64,000 bases of DNA from Blasia pusilla (Eukaryota; Marchantiophyta; Marchantiopsida; Blasiales), in contig CM114272.1 of the NCBI GenBank assembly GCA_050084515.1, positions 59,396,001 to 59,460,000 on the forward strand, written 5' to 3'. The notes below the pieces were generated by a model that was given only the letters and a program-made list of their open reading frames with translations, did not search any database and was not told the DNA's origin. The position numbers and the translations under genes are program-made. Positions 34,301 to 46,477 of the stretch are shown piece after piece (within the stretch, counting starts at the first letter, position 1; each line of letters begins with the position of its first letter).

Positions 34301-35500
34301 ACTCATGCAACATGTCTTGTAGCCCTTTCAAGATTTCCTTGTTAAGATCAGAAGATCTAGATATAACTCTTCCACGATTCTCCAATTCATTTGCAGTATC
34401 ATGAATATAAAGTTGAGCAAGGCATCCCGTATTGATATTGGGGATGCCTCCCTATATCAGGATATAAGGGTCCAATAGAATGAGAGATCCCTCCTTGGAT
34501 CTTGAAGTGTCCAATGCCACCAACTTGTTCACTTATGTGCACACCAGTAGATGCAAGATGAAGCGTTGAATTGTAAGCTTGAGCATGTTTAAGGAAATAA
34601 AGACTTGTAGGACCAACACCCGAGATCAAAGATTTGAGAAACACAGGAGACAATTTCAAGAGGGGCAAATGTATTCTCCCATGGCCACAACACATGCCAT
34701 ATGGTGAGTCAGTAAACTTTGTACCTTTCACCATTTCACATTTCCAATGTAAGGCAAAACATGGTGGGCATATTTCTATCATAGAACCCGATGAATGACG
34801 ACCGTTGGTAGGACTCAAACTCTTGTGTAATCGCAACTTCCTACTATCACTTTCTTGCAAATTTAGTCTTCTTGAAAGATTAAGTAAAGAATTTACCCTT
34901 ACTATCCTCATGAATTATAAAAGGTACTAGGGTACTTTCTACAGGTAACACAACTCCATTGGAGGTGGAAGACACATGACCTACTCTTGACATTACTCCA
35001 TCCCCAAGATGGGGAAGAGTGAAAGTATTCTCAAGCACTTCATGTGCACCTTCCAATAGTTCACCCGGACTAGGGAGAGCGGTAGGTAACCCAAAACTCT
35101 TGGTGTTACATAAGTAGCTGGCTCGATCGTAGAAGGATTCTCAACAACTTCATGGAATGCAGAAGTAGATAACTGAAGTGGTGGTCTTGGCGGTACATAA
35201 ATATCTTCGGGGAATCGAAGATAAACGTTTTGATTTTCTCCCAACATCACTCCGTTTGCATTGGAAGGCCTGAAGAAATAATGAACATATTATAAACAAT
35301 AGACATAATTAATATATGCTCGATTTTGAATGAGGATAAAAAAAGTAGGATAGGTACCTTATCAAAATTTCCATAATTGGAATAGTTGGAATAGCCTCGA
35401 TTATCAAAAGAGGCTTGGCTTGAACATGGAGCGCTTTCCTTATTTTACTATACTCACGATAGTAGGTCCTCTTTTTTTCTTTGAGAAATTCCATTTTTGG
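31350..35500 (-). pseudogene. Helitron Rep-helicase, N-terminal half
   Basis: Helitrons transpose by rolling-circle replication with a HUH Rep nuclease fused to a Pif1 helicase. Minus-strand exons in order: basic N-terminus (35494-35309, KKRTYYREYSKIRKALH); 34911-34399 with a PPCFALHWKCE zinc-knuckle-like part, AYNSTLHLASTGVHI and a GxxxHSIGPLYPD phrase; 34094-33030 with a Helitron_like_N region (GGPRHMHQLYQDAM, FLTMTCNPKWEEI) and HUH motif RGLPHVHLLI; 32940-32690 (NHWVVPYNPFLCLIFDCHIN); 32185-31925 (LGLLEDERAVFSCFEEASM); 31915-31460 ending at Walker A ([20 protein letters not shown]); after one frameshift [20 protein letters not shown] to a GTAAGT donor at about 31347. Frameshifts and stops make it inactive. 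It continues at 20.88 kb. Confidence 0.82.
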
Positions 35501-37500
35501 GCCTCACCACGTGCAACCTTACGAAAATCACGTATATTGATAGGATTCAATGGAATGGGAAGTCTAGAATAACACAACAATTGAAGAAACAAAGCAAATA
35601 ATATTACAAGTTGGGACTATGCAAGATAGAAATTTGTGCTTGCTAAATGATCATGAATGGAGTCAACTACATTCGAGATATCTCGGCAAGGAGTTCATCT
35701 TCCATGTTTGTTTGTTGCGCTAGAATGTCCTTACGACGGGTACACCTTTTTTGTTGTGCGTTCGCACGCATCAATTTTCGGAAGTCTCGCAAATGGTTAG
35801 GATTTGATGGAATGGGAAGTCTGTCCAGCAATTGGGTTAGAACACATAATCAACGTATATATCTAACAAAAGTATCATAAAAGTGTCATACTGCAAATGT
35901 AAATGCAAAGCGAGGTGCTTACATCGGAGAAGGGTTCCTTTGTACCTTCATATGCCTACTTGACATTGTTGTATTTGTGATATCACCAAGCGCTTGTCTC
36001 CCCATCTACATGACACACCATACAATTATTAAATAAACTTGACAATTACTACGAGAATTATTAAGAAACAAAAATAAAAAATGGGGGTGAGAAGAGAAAA
36101 GAAAATGAGAGAAAATGAGAGAAAAGAAAATGAAAGAAAAATGGTCGAGGGGGCTTTTAATTTCCCTTTTTTTTAAAAAAATCTTTAAAAAAGAAGAAGG
36201 TTCAATTAGGGTTAGTAACTTATCCGACCCTAACCCTAAGCTATCCCAAACCTACTCCGCTCCCAGACTTGGAAAAAAAATAGGGGAGCGCTGCCGCCGC
36301 CGCCTCCACAAATCCCATGTTAGGGATTTGTTGGTTCTCCCTAACGTCCAATCTTTGATTAGACGGCGGAAGAGCGCTCAGGCGCTTTTTCCACCGACCC
36401 AAATCCCTCACCCTTCTGTTCTTGCCCCAACCCCCTGACCTCCTCCCCCCTCTACCTCGACTTCCCATTTCCCCCGCGCTCTCTCTCCTCTCTTAGCGCT
36501 CTTGGGCTTCGCCTTGCTCCGCGTGCTCTTGTGCCCCGCCTTGCTCCGCTCTACCCACGCACTCCCCAATTATGTGCGAAGCGCATGAGGGCTATGCTCT
36601 TGCCTCCGCCCTGCCCCGCGTGCTAATAAGCTTGGCTCCTCCTCATGCGCTCTTCGATCTTGTTCCGCCCTCATGTGCTCTATGATTCTTTTCCCCCCTC
36701 ATGCGCTGCACAACTTGTGTACCCCCTAGTAGCTACAGAAGCTCCTTCAACTTTGAGGAGCCAAGAGTGCGTAGAGCTGGAATTGATTTTGCAGGACTAC
36801 ACGGGGACGTGATGGGGTGGGGTGGCTGGAGTGGATTTTTGCCTTCGAATCCTACACTCTCCCGAATCCCTTGTTTCAATTCCTGCATATTGTAGTCAGT
36901 CTTGGTCTACTTCTGGGTTTGGTCTACTAGCAAGGCTCTATTGTGCAAGCAGTTTCTCTTTCTGCCATTGGCAGAGCTAAATTTGAAGCAATTATTGTCA
37001 TTTGATTTGGATAGGGCTAGAGGTAGGCGGTTTCTTTCTTGCTTGCTGATTGGTTTAGAGTTCAGAGGGCTAAAACTAATTTTTGCAGAGTCAAGGGCTC
37101 ATTGAATCTGATTTGAAGCAATTGTCATTTGAATAAGGTGGGGCTAGATGTAATCAAGTTTTTGACTTGCTTGCTTGCTAAACTGCTTAGAGTTTAGAGT
37201 TATTAGGTTCACAGCTGCTCACTCTGTGCAGTCGCGGATTCACTCGGTGTCGCTTGAGAGTACGGTGCATACTCCTAGATACTTGCTTGGGGCTGTTCCC
37301 GTCCTAGAGTGCTCGAGTTGAGCACTTTAGGATAGGGAAAGGGAATGTGCAAAGTAAACATCCATAGACATAGACCTTGTTTCAATGTAGATACTACTTT
37401 TATTCCCATGATGAGCTTTCATTCTCTCAGCTTTACATGTCTGTCCGCTAGCTATTCTATTCCGAACGTGCTCTTATAGTGTAATCTGAATGTTCACCAC
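35501..37500. other. Helitron 5' flank and unassigned DNA
   Basis: Contains a small direct duplication (a TTCGGAAGTC/TTACGAAAATC..GTATATTGATAGGATT[CT]..GGAATGGGAAGTCT phrase at about 35520-35565 and 35775-35822), a GC-rich stretch at 36400-36800, and no recognised gene. The Helitron 5' terminus should lie here but I could not place it. Confidence 0.35.
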
Positions 37501-37506
37501 CACACC

Positions 37507-38197
37507 CTAAATCTTTTTCCCTTTGTGATGGGTCTGTACTGTCATGTTTGGGACACATTTCATTGGCAGGTCCGAGATATGTTTGGAACTATGTGGTGAA
37601 GGCGAGCGACGTTCTTCCACTTTGGGTTGTGGTGTTTTGATATGTTTCTTCGAAAAGTATGCTTCAAATGTGCGCTCTCTATCGCTGTTGGACATCCTAA
37701 GGCAATACTTGAGGCTACCTTGCACCCTAAATGTCTTTTTCCAAGCCCTCCACGAGCTTAGGAAAATTTCCCTTATTTGATAACGTTGGCTCTCCCCTAA
37801 GAGGGCGAGAATCCTTTATTGCAAACTCAAACCCTGGAGCATGCTCCGGGGTGAGTTTTGTCCCCCAAGGAGGGCTTACCCCAAAGTGGGACTTTTTCCA
37901 TTTGCTCAGGTGGATGCAATCCTCTTGAGATATGGGAGACCATTTGGAACATTCCAATGGTTTGAGATCAACCTCCTTCACACCATGGTGCTTCTTTGAT
38001 GAATTGACGCCAACAACTTTCTTTCCCTTCCCTTGTGTGGTCTTTCTTACTATTGTTGTAGTTTCCATGATGGTATTTTTGCACACTTGAGTTTTTTTGC
38101 ACCTTTTCTGTATGCACAGATGGGAGTTGGAGTTGTTTGAAGTTATCTGCAGGTGGTCAGGAGCAACAAGAGCTAAAGCTGAACCTTGAGACTTCAA
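37507..38197 (-). CDS. Unidentified two-frame coding candidate
   Basis: A 156-codon minus-strand ORF (38197-37727; lysine-rich, e.g. TTIVRKTTQGKGKKVVGVNS) and an overlapping 72-codon ORF in another frame (37725-37507; SNSDRERTFEAYFSKKHIKT). A frameshift or an intron could join them. No domain recognised. It lies between the Helitron and element II, so it may be host DNA or a further element remnant. A 3' untranslated region or promoter cannot be recognised. Confidence 0.3.
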
Positions 38198-39108
38198 CAG
38201 GTGATTCGGGAGCAGTAGCTAGAGCTAAACTTCAAGACTTCAGAAGAAAATTTGGAAGTAGCAAGACCTAAACCCAAAGCTTGAATAGGAGAGAGTGCCT
38301 TCAACTTGCAACTTCGAACAACAACCAAGAGTGAGAGAGCCGAGGTTCTAAAGGGGAACAGCAACCGAGAGCTACTCCTTATTTCTTGAAGATTTACTTG
38401 CAAAGCACAAACACATATATTTGTAAGTAGAGAGCTTCATGTAGCCTAGGATAGCTCAAATACTATTACCCCAGAACAGATTTCCTATAGTGTACATAGA
38501 TATAAATAAAGCTTTGCATTTGCTTCAATGACAAAATGTTTCAATCGAGAAAGTCTGAGATTTTGGAAACTCCTAAAGTAACCCGACACTTGTTGCACTA
38601 GACATATGAATAAAGATTCATATGGTTGTATACAAGAAATTGTAACGTCGGTTCTCTAAGTTTGTGGGTGCTCTACTCACTGTATGTGATCGGAGTTTTT
38701 GAGTTGCAAAGACTGTATAAATACAGTGGATTGAAAACCTTAAAAAACCCTAAAGCTTCCTTCAAGGAGGGGGAACGGTTTGCTCTGTATTGTCATGATC
38801 CTAACTATCTCTAGGATAGAATACAAATCCTTGTTTAAAATACCGTTACAAAATATCGCGGTGCACCTAAAGAAACCCTAAAATGGTCGGCAAAACGGTG
38901 CCAAAAGACCCTAAGCACATGAACCCCCTAATCGGTCATGAATCTCCTTGATTGGCTTAAAATGCCAGATGTCAGAAGCTAAGCTGTTTGGGAAGTGAGA
39001 AGGCACTCTCCCATAATAGTATAGATGTCAATCTAAGACTATTCTAAGATGTATGCAACTTGCATGGCTCCTTTCAAGAAAACTTTATAAACATCAGGTG
39101 TGACCCAC
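38198..39108. other. No gene recognised
   Basis: Left flank of element II, ordinary composition, no repeat or domain seen. Confidence 0.4.
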
Positions 39109-39117
39109 TTGTGCTAG
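39109..39117. repeat. Target-site duplication of element II, left copy (TTGTGCTAG)
   Basis: Identical to 52830-52838. Identity extends to 11 bp (CTTGTGCTAGA), so the exact border is uncertain by one or two bases. Confidence 0.88.
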
Positions 39118-39300
39118 AGGGGGTTGGTATTCTGGTAGGAGAGAGTAAGAGAGGAGAGGAAGAGAGGAAGAGAGGAGAGTCTCTCTCCAAAAAAAAGGGC
39201 CAAATCCTTAAACTCTCTTCAAAACTTTCTTCAATTTTTGAGGTTTCTTCCCTACTTCAAATGAAAGAAATTTTTCAAAGAGAGTAAGAAGTGCACCATA
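39118..39300. repeat. Left terminal inverted repeat region of element II
   Basis: Purine tract followed by CTCTCTCCAAAAAAAAGG and CTCTCTTCAAAACTTTCTTC; the same succession, reversed, closes element I at 20.40-20.50 kb, and a related one closes element II at 52.69-52.83 kb. Confidence 0.8.
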
Positions 39301-39484
39301 GTGGGCTCTTTATCCAAGACTCCCACCCTCATCCCCAACACTTTGTGAAAATCTAGCAACCAGTCATGACAGACTTGTGATTCTGACGGGACTACAATGA
39401 AGGAAACGAGGATGGGAGTTGCGAAGAATGAATTGAAAATTATGGTAATAAATTGTGAAAAATGACAGTGTTAAGATTTCATTT

Positions 39485-40705
39485 TTGCAAGGGAATTACA
39501 GTACTAAGCTTGCAACCTCTCAGAAAATCAGATACTTCAAAAGTATGCTTTGAAGAAAATGGGGGAGCAAATGATAATAGCATTCTTCCCAGCTTGCATG
39601 CCATCTTCCAAAGTTTTGGAAACTTCACATCTATTTGGAGAAGGATCTTGACAAGCAATTCCATTCCACCCTGCAACCCATGAGAATCCAACAGGTTGGA
39701 AGATATGATAAGTCCATGGTGCAAACGAAGCGCTTGCAACATGTCAAAATCTGACAGCTTGCAAGCACTGTCTTTTTGTGTTTATCTCCCAACCCATAAG
39801 AATCCGATAGATTGCAAGATAAAGGGGAAAAAAAAGATAAAGTTGTTACCAGGGGTTTCCTCTGACAAGTTTGAACATGTGCAACCTCTCTGAATCGAAC
39901 TTGTTCGAAGACGTGGCATCAATGAAGAAGATGTTCCTAGAGTCACCTTAGAGTAGGCCTGCATGGAAGAGCTGGGCTAATATTGTGGCAGATTTCAAGA
40001 GTGTACAAGAGGACATCAAAAGTGGAAGATGCAGAAGAGCAAAATGAAGCTTAGAAAATCAAAAAAATGAAATGATCATAAGGAAATCAACCTCAGTCAT
40101 GCAACCTGTCGGAATCCGATAGGTAGTAGGAATCCACACGTCTCAGAAATAACGTGTTAGAGAAGAATGACGTGAAGATAATGGGGGAACAAGACAAAAG
40201 TGAAGAAGCCTGCCAGAATGCCTGAAAAGTTGGACTAACAAGAAAAGAAAATCACTCAAGGAGCCAACTTTTCGGAATCCGACAAGTTGCTTGAATGGAT
40301 GACAAAAAATGGGATTTAAGAAAAAGTTGCAAGAGAGTCCCGGTAGTAACTTTGTCAATCTGGTCAACAAATATCACAAGACACAAGAATTTGTGCATAC
40401 ATCTGTACTCATCCAAGTTCTATTTTTGGCTTCCAACCTATCGAGTGTGACGCGTTTACAAAAACAAACTCACAAACCATTCCACATGTCACAAACCTAG
40501 TTCTTGGTTTACAACCTGTCGATTTCCGACGGGTTGCAAACCTTGTCCAGGAACTACAACTTGTCGGAATCCAAGAAATTCCAAACTTGCTTGTTGGTTC
40601 CTCATTTTTATGGTTGCAAACCACAGAGCCATTTTGCAACCAGATTGTAATCCGACAGTCCTTGGTTCCCAGGTTTGCAACCCGTCGGAATCCAACGGGT
40701 TGCAA
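39485..40705. repeat. Palindrome cluster P4 (terminal zone of element II)
   Basis: Diverged copies near 39673, 39734, 39788, 40100, 40263, 40511 and 40556 and a well-kept one at 40676-40704. ORFs here (QPVGFRRVA, ATRRKSTGCK types) are translations of the palindrome and not genes. Confidence 0.85.
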
Positions 40706-40847
40706 TATAAAATACATCGAGTAGATAGACCAATACAATCGACAAGGATGAAAAAAAATTCAGCAAAATTTTACAAAAACCATCATGGTTCAAAAACTTC
40801 TTGTCCTTTATTACATTCGAGGGAAGCTCGGAAACGTACATTTGATC

Positions 40848-41702
40848 TAGTCTATGATTTCTTCAGCCTCGTCATCTACAAATTTACTACTAACTCTCCT
40901 AGGTTCCTGTAAAAAAGGAATGTCTTGGGATACAAGTGGCTCCTCTGGCCGATTGTAGATGGGGATTGTAAATGTTGGGGAATTCGAGAGCCTTGGCCCC
41001 CCCCCCCTTAGGTACACCATAACAGTCCCATGTAATATGATTTGAGTCCCAACGCCTCCCTCGACAGTAAATCTTGTATGCTCTACAAGGTGACACCCAT
41101 CCAATATCAATATGTGCTCCATCCTTGGAAACCACTAAATCCCAACTCCAAAATGCTTCAGTCAAGCTGGGTCCGATAAATCTTTGAACTCACTCGTCAT
41201 CGTTCGATAGCTCTTCTAGAATTACAGTCGGCTTTGCCCTCCCGATTTTTGGAATAGTAGGAAGTGACAATGTTGTCACTATCAATGGTGGCTTTGGAAC
41301 TGGAGCTATTGGCTTTGGAGGAGAGTTGTATACTCCCACTAGCCTCTTGTAATCCGCCTTTGCCTCTTTGCAAAGGTCAAAAAGTTCTGGCCTTCCCTCA
41401 AGGCAGAGTATGTTCTTGCCACTCTACCAGACGCCTCCGATACACGCCCTTGATAGGCCTACTAAGTCAAAGATCAAGTCACCCAGCCTCGAGCAGAGCT
41501 CCATGAGTGTTTGCATCAAGGCAGGTGACTTCTCCCTTCCTCTAGGTAAGAGGGTCCCTTCTTACATGAAAATTCCCGAGGGGAAATTATATAGACTATC
41601 TAAGTTGTACCCATCGGAGCATGGATCCACTGGATCCGGGATCTAGAACATCTGGAAGTTATGCTCGGGCCTTACAAAGCAGTAGCCAGATGAGTGGTCC
41701 AT
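40848..41702 (-). pseudogene. Last cargo exon of element II (motif I and tail)
   Basis: Minus strand, begins after a TTGTTCACAG acceptor: MDHSSGYCFVRPEHNFQMF, TAG, IPDPVDPCSDGYNLDSLYNF, PSGIFM, TAA, EGTLLPRGREKSPALM, LGDLIFDLVGLSRACI, WSGKNILCLEGRPELFDLCK, then a TGA and the tail HIDIGWVSPCRAYKIYCRG, WDCYGVPKGG, a frameshift in the nine-C run at 40999-41007, and PTFTIPIYNRPEEPLVSQ to the stop at 40848. The TAG after QMF and the TGA after NDDE are both shared with the element I copy (13657-14512), so these breaks predate the split of the two elements. Start is given as the larger number because the strand is minus. Confidence 0.5.
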
Positions 41703-41789
41703 CTGTGAACAAGCAAGTGGAAAATAATGTCAGCAAAAAGAAAAAGCTAGTAGACCGCTGGTCTACTCTCAATATAGTGACACAATGTG

Positions 41790-42310
41790 CAACCTTGTCT
41801 GATCTCGACGGGTTGCTCATTTGGCTAGGCAGAAGAGCAACTTGTCAGGGTCCGACGGGTTGCTTTTCAACCCGTCCTACTAGTCTATAGTGATTACCAA
41901 CCCCTCCAAATGTGGCCTATAGGCCTGACAGAACATCAACCTGTCGAAGTCCGATAGGTTGTTTTACAACTCTAAGTGGATTCTTTGGCTATTTTGCTGG
42001 ACAGAACCTCCACATGTCGGAGTCCGATGGTTGGCTTACAATTGAATACAATTGTTTAGAGTTGAGAAGTTCCTAATATGAGAGCAATCCGTAGCTTTCA
42101 GATGGGTTGCATCACTCCTGAAACATGTGGAAAAGCAGTGCTACTTGCAACTCGTCGGGTTCCTACGGGTTGCAATCAATGGAGACTCGTTGGTGAATTT
42201 GCAACCCGTCGCTTTTAGATAGATTACATCACCGTAGACACAAGCGCAAAGGACCTTAGGAAATTTCCTAAGGTGAATTTGCAAGCTGTTGGGATCCGAC
42301 AGGTTGAATT
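41790..42310. repeat. Palindrome cluster P5 (cargo intron)
   Basis: Copies near 41797, 41850, 41938, 42016, 42095, 42147, 42195 and 42280. They lie between the motif IV segment and the last cargo exon, so the intron is built largely from them. Confidence 0.88.
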
Positions 42311-44344
42311 TCTGTACAAACTCAATTCGTTGAAAAAGTGCACTTACCCGGACTTGAGTCGTCGCCAATTTGAGTGGATACTCATTTTTAACCTCTTCAC
42401 GCATTGACACTTGAAGAGCTTGTCTTTGCTCCCTCTAGTAAGCACCAAAAAACAACCCGGTCACTAAGATAGGCATTGGCAAAAGAAAACAAGAGAGCAA
42501 TCTGGTCTTACCAAAGCGGGACATTCCAGTCTGGGACAGTGTCAAACGGATTGTTGTCCCATAAGCAAAAACCAGAAGGCAAATCCGCAATGAGGAGGTC
42601 CACCGCCACCTCCTCAGCAACCCCATGCACCGTCTAGGGGGCGTGCCCATTCCGAAGGAGTTTTCGTCAATTTCTCAATGGCAGGTGTTGACTCCTGAGA
42701 ATTGAAACTTTGCAGTTCATCGACAAGATGAGTCAAGTGAAGGATATTTGTCCTAGTGGTAGTTTCCCTATGCTTGCCCAAGGATGATGGAGTGTATTAC
42801 ACATCCTTATCTCCTCCCTCGGACGAACCAGGCACCTCCCGCTTTCGCTTCTCTCGAGTCTGCTGTCGGCTTGTTGGAGTGTCCGTTACCTCAGACTCCA
42901 TAGGAGTTTTCTCCGACGAGGACCTGGTCCGGCCCTCTTGCCCTACTCGCCTAGACGGTTTTGCCTCTTTCCTTAAAGACTTAGCCTCTTTTCTCGAAGT
43001 GTCGGACTTGGAATTCCTCGATCCCCTCGCCTTGGCTTTCAAACCCGCTGTGGATTTGTCTTTGGCGCTGACGACCTTTGCCACCAACTCTGCTGTCTCG
43101 AGGGCTTGCTCCTCCGCATCTCCTTCGAAAAAATTGTCAGGCTTCATGAAGTTTGGAATGTCGTCCCTACTTGCGACCACTGCATCATAGACTGCGCGTA
43201 GATTTTTGTCCGTACTGTCCTCTAGGTCGTTGAAGTCCTCCCAGTTGGACATGCCCTACGCCATCTCCATGTCGTACATGGAGAATCCCTCTCAAGCGGA
43301 GAAGCCCACAATTTTCGGGCTATCGGAAATTTGCGCTACGTACCTACATTCATACAATTGATGAGGTACCTCTACACCATCCGCTGGGCAGCTCTTTGTC
43401 AGATGACTCGGCCGTGTGGTCCTGAAGATCTCGCTTCTTCTTTGCAAAATCACGTTTTTTGGAGTCTATTTCCTCATCCAAATCTACCTGAAGGAGGATG
43501 TGATGCTTGAACATCATCCTGAATCTTGGGTTTTTCGTCGGCTTATCTCTTATGTCATCAAGCCATAGTTCAAAATCTTCTGCAGCCTTTAGGTTTGCTT
43601 CCTTTGGAAGTGGATGAATCTTCTAGAGCTCTGCTTGTAAACCCACAATGATGGACTTCCCGAGAAGGCACAACGCGTCCCAAAATGACCATTCCCATAG
43701 CCAATGGGAGATCACTGGATCTGAAACTCTCGGAGGGTGGTGTGCCACCCGGTTTTGCGCCTCAATGCCTTCATGTTTGATTTTTATCAATCGGATTCGC
43801 CTAAACTCGGATATGCTAGAGAGCGCAAACTTGTGCACGCGGTCCAACGACACTTTCTCTCCAATCTGACCCTGTGGATCTTCGTCTCTCTTCCATTGGC
43901 GCTTGATTATCGCCTTGAGCTCCTTGTAAAACTCAGGGCCAAGTTGGGGGTTGAGAATTGCAATGTAACGCTGCATCTTGCTTGCAGTGTACTTTATAGT
44001 TGCAGATACGACAGCCTGAATAAACTTTGCACATTCCAACGCGGACACGTTCTCCCTTCGCTCCAGTTCCAACAAAGCACTCTTCTTGGCGGCCAGGATC
44101 TTGGACCAACATACAATTATGGCGGGTGCATCTTGGCAAATGTAGGTATTTTCCCAGATCCTCTTTCTTATTTGAGCTCCCTTTGCTAGCATCTCATTTA
44201 CCAGATTGTCGCCCAAGAATCCCTTGTACTCTGTCGGGTGCGTCGTAAGCACCTTCTTGACCCTCTCGCAATCCTGGATCCAGTGGTGGATGATGTTCCC
44301 CTCCGAGACAATCCTGAAAATCCAAACATAAGATAAGAATACTA

Positions 44345-45245
44345 CAACCTATCGGGTTCTTGCGCTCCGTGGGGTTGCTATTCTGTCAACCCATCGAGGT
44401 CCAAATCGTAGCACAAAGAAGAGTGTTGCAACCCGTCGGACTCCGACAGATCGCAATTGTGTGAACCCATCGGGATCCAAATCGTAGCAGAGAGATGAGT
44501 GTTGCAACCCGTTGGACTCCGATGGGTCGCAATTCTGTGAACCCATCAGGGTCCAAATCGTAACACAGAGATAAGTGTTGCACCTCTTGAAATTTTTAGA
44601 GATTTTTGCAACCCATCGGAGTCCAACGGGTTGCACTCTTTGTTTGTGACTCTCTGGTCCAACCGATTGGTTCCTCTTATTCCTTGGTTCCAACCCGTCG
44701 GACTCTGACGGGTTGTAGAATGACTTCCATTTGGAGACAGGTTTTTGGATAAAAACTGCCCATATCAACCCGTCAGAGTCCGACAGGTTGCGCAATGGCC
44801 CTGTAAAGCTGGAATTGGTAGCCTAAAAGCAAGTTGTGGGACTCTGACCATGTGCCTTTGGGGGAAAATGCAACCCGTTGGAGTCCAATGGGTTGCTTTC
44901 GGCCAAAAGTATCCAAAAAATAGCGGACACTCCAGCAACTCGTCGGACTCTGACGAGTTGCTTTTAGGCGTCCGATGATTTCTTACCCCTCATTATGCAA
45001 CTCGTTAGAGTCTGACGGATTGCAGAACAAATAAATCATGCAGTCATTTTTCAACCCGTCGATGTTCGACTGGTTTCAGTATCCCGGATTAATATGGTGT
45101 GCTTGGCCACCGGAAACCCGTCGAACTCTGACGGTTTGCTTTATGATGACCTTGACCACAAAGAGGATGGAGGCAAGGGACTGAAATCATTCCTGCCCAT
45201 CTTCAAGATTTCCAATTATGCAACCCGTCGGACTCCGATGGGTTG
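44345..45245. repeat. Palindrome cluster P6 (cargo intron 2) with a 76-bp tandem repeat
   Basis: The phrase GTGTTGCA recurs at 44423, 44499 and 44575, exactly 76 bp apart, each unit containing one full palindrome and one half-like AACCCATCGGG..TCC site. Further palindromes follow near 44610, 44692, 44765, 44868, 44933, 44997, 45052, 45115 and 45219. The cluster lies in the intron bounded by the GTAAGT donor at 45272-45277 and the acceptor at 44314-44316. Confidence 0.92.
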
Positions 45246-46477
45246 AAGCAATCAAACTTAAGGATGAGGAAACTTACGTATTCATCGCACGCATTGCCAT
45301 TTCCACCGTTGCCATGTGATGAGGATGTAGATGGAGCACGACTTCCCTCACGCAAAAAGGCGCCTCCAATGAATTTGGGCGCTCCTCTGCAAACTGCGTC
45401 CACGCCATGTATATGTGGTTCCCATCCCAGATGAAGAAGTAGAGGTTTCGCATCTAGCTAAATTGGGTTCCTTCAATTACTCTTCTGAACCCCTGATCTC
45501 TCATCCTCCAGAATGTATCCAACGCTTGCAAGTCCTCTTCCATCACCAGAGCTTGGGTTCCATGTTCATCGTAACGCTGAACATAGAACGGAGGGAAGTT
45601 GTCGACGTAGGATGCAGTCGTTGCCAACTGTTTCAGCTTTGCAATATCCTCCTCCGACTGAATTTCGCGAACGTACTCCATTGTACGCAATCGACAGAGT
45701 GGAATTCTTGGGGACTTTTGGCCCTCCATCAGTGCCATCTGCTTAACAACTTACCACAATGGGGACAAAGTCAATAAAATACTTGGTTTTGGCAATGTAT
45801 TGCAGAATGAGCTTTTACATAACCCAAATTTTTCTTACACGCTCAAAGATTGGGTCGGTGTCCTGGCCTGCCAACTGCTCTCGGACAGGAGCTGGCAAGT
45901 CCATGGGAAAGTCATCAATCCAATAAAGGTCCATTTCTTCCACCGGGCTCAAAGACGACGAAGACTCTTCTCCTGCTTCTTCAGAGATGTCCACCATCTC
46001 CACACTTGTTGTCCTCATGACCTCATTGTCCGTAACTTGAACTTCGGCCATTTCTTCAGCCGATTTTTGATTCATGGTCTCCCCAGACCTCATCGGAGAC
46101 ATTTCTTGCATCTCAACACTATCTGTTGGACGGGCAAGGCTTTCTTCAATGGCGATTTCTTTTTCTCTTTGAGCTTTCGCCAATTCTGCTCTCCTGATCA
46201 AGGTGTCAAGACGCTTCTTCTTACGTTTCTCGTCCGCGACTCTTTTCTTCAAGGTCTTGGATGCCTCAGCCTCGGCGTTTTGCTTTGCGAGCTCTTCCAG
46301 AGCAAGTTTTGCTAGAACCTCGTGCCTGTACATATCTACTTCCCTTCCCCGCTTCTATATTTCTTGTTGCCTTATCTCGTTCGCCGAACGAGGACCTGGA
46401 GATGGTGACGGAGGAGTCCTGCTGGACTTGGGAGTGATGCTCCCTACCTTGGTTGCTTGTGTTTTCTTCCTCGTCAT

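Larger units (their letters stand above)
9902..35500 (-). mobile_element. Helitron, minus strand, split by two large insertions
   Basis: Three minus-strand blocks carry consecutive parts of one rolling-circle Helitron Rep-helicase protein: 35500-31350 (Rep region to just after Walker A), 20877-20508 (Walker B region), 10804-9902 (C-terminal helicase). The second break is proved by a 9-bp duplication around element I and by the reading frame resuming (GCVPLH joined to LHPYLGEDFIHLPSEIV). The first break is inferred: an acceptor at 31261-31267 begins LSGNSDHD and the other side resumes QHVE-stop-LII. Helitron termini (5' TC, 3' hairpin plus CTRR) were not identified, so outer limits are approximate. 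Confidence 0.65.
40848..46477 (-). pseudogene. Cargo gene of element II: coiled coil, ParB-like patch, N4/N6 DNA methyltransferase-like
   Basis: Five or more minus-strand exons. Exon 1 (46477-45839) starts MTRKKTQATK and has a charged coiled coil (LEELAKQNAEAEASKTLKKR), one TAG, and ends at GTAAGA. Exon 2 (45738-45278) holds YVREIQSEEDIAKLKQL and, after a TAG, MRNLYFFIWDGNHIYMAWTQ, a DGNHxxxAW patch like the DGxHRxxA of ParB/sulfiredoxin-type domains; donor GTAAGT. Exon 3 (44313-about 43360) follows TTTTCAG. Exon 4 (about 43340-42790) is acidic/basic low complexity. About 42640-42380 reads VDLLIADLPSGFCLWDN, fitting methyltransferase motif IV (DPPY replaced by DLPS). The last exon (41702-40848) carries GREKSPALM and GDLIFDLVGLS (motif I). 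Motif IV before I is the beta-class order. Catalytic residues look lost. Confidence 0.5.

Noticed and set aside
36190-36245. Interstitial telomere repeat (CCCTAACCCTAA)
   Set aside because: Only two units, which is expected by chance in plant DNA.
44349-44795. ORFs rich in QPVGLRWVA, NPSESDGLQ and ATRRSPTGC phrases (also at 13.3, 40.4, 46.8-47.3 and 50.0-50.9 kb)
   Set aside because: They are the palindrome read in different frames on both strands and are not protein families.
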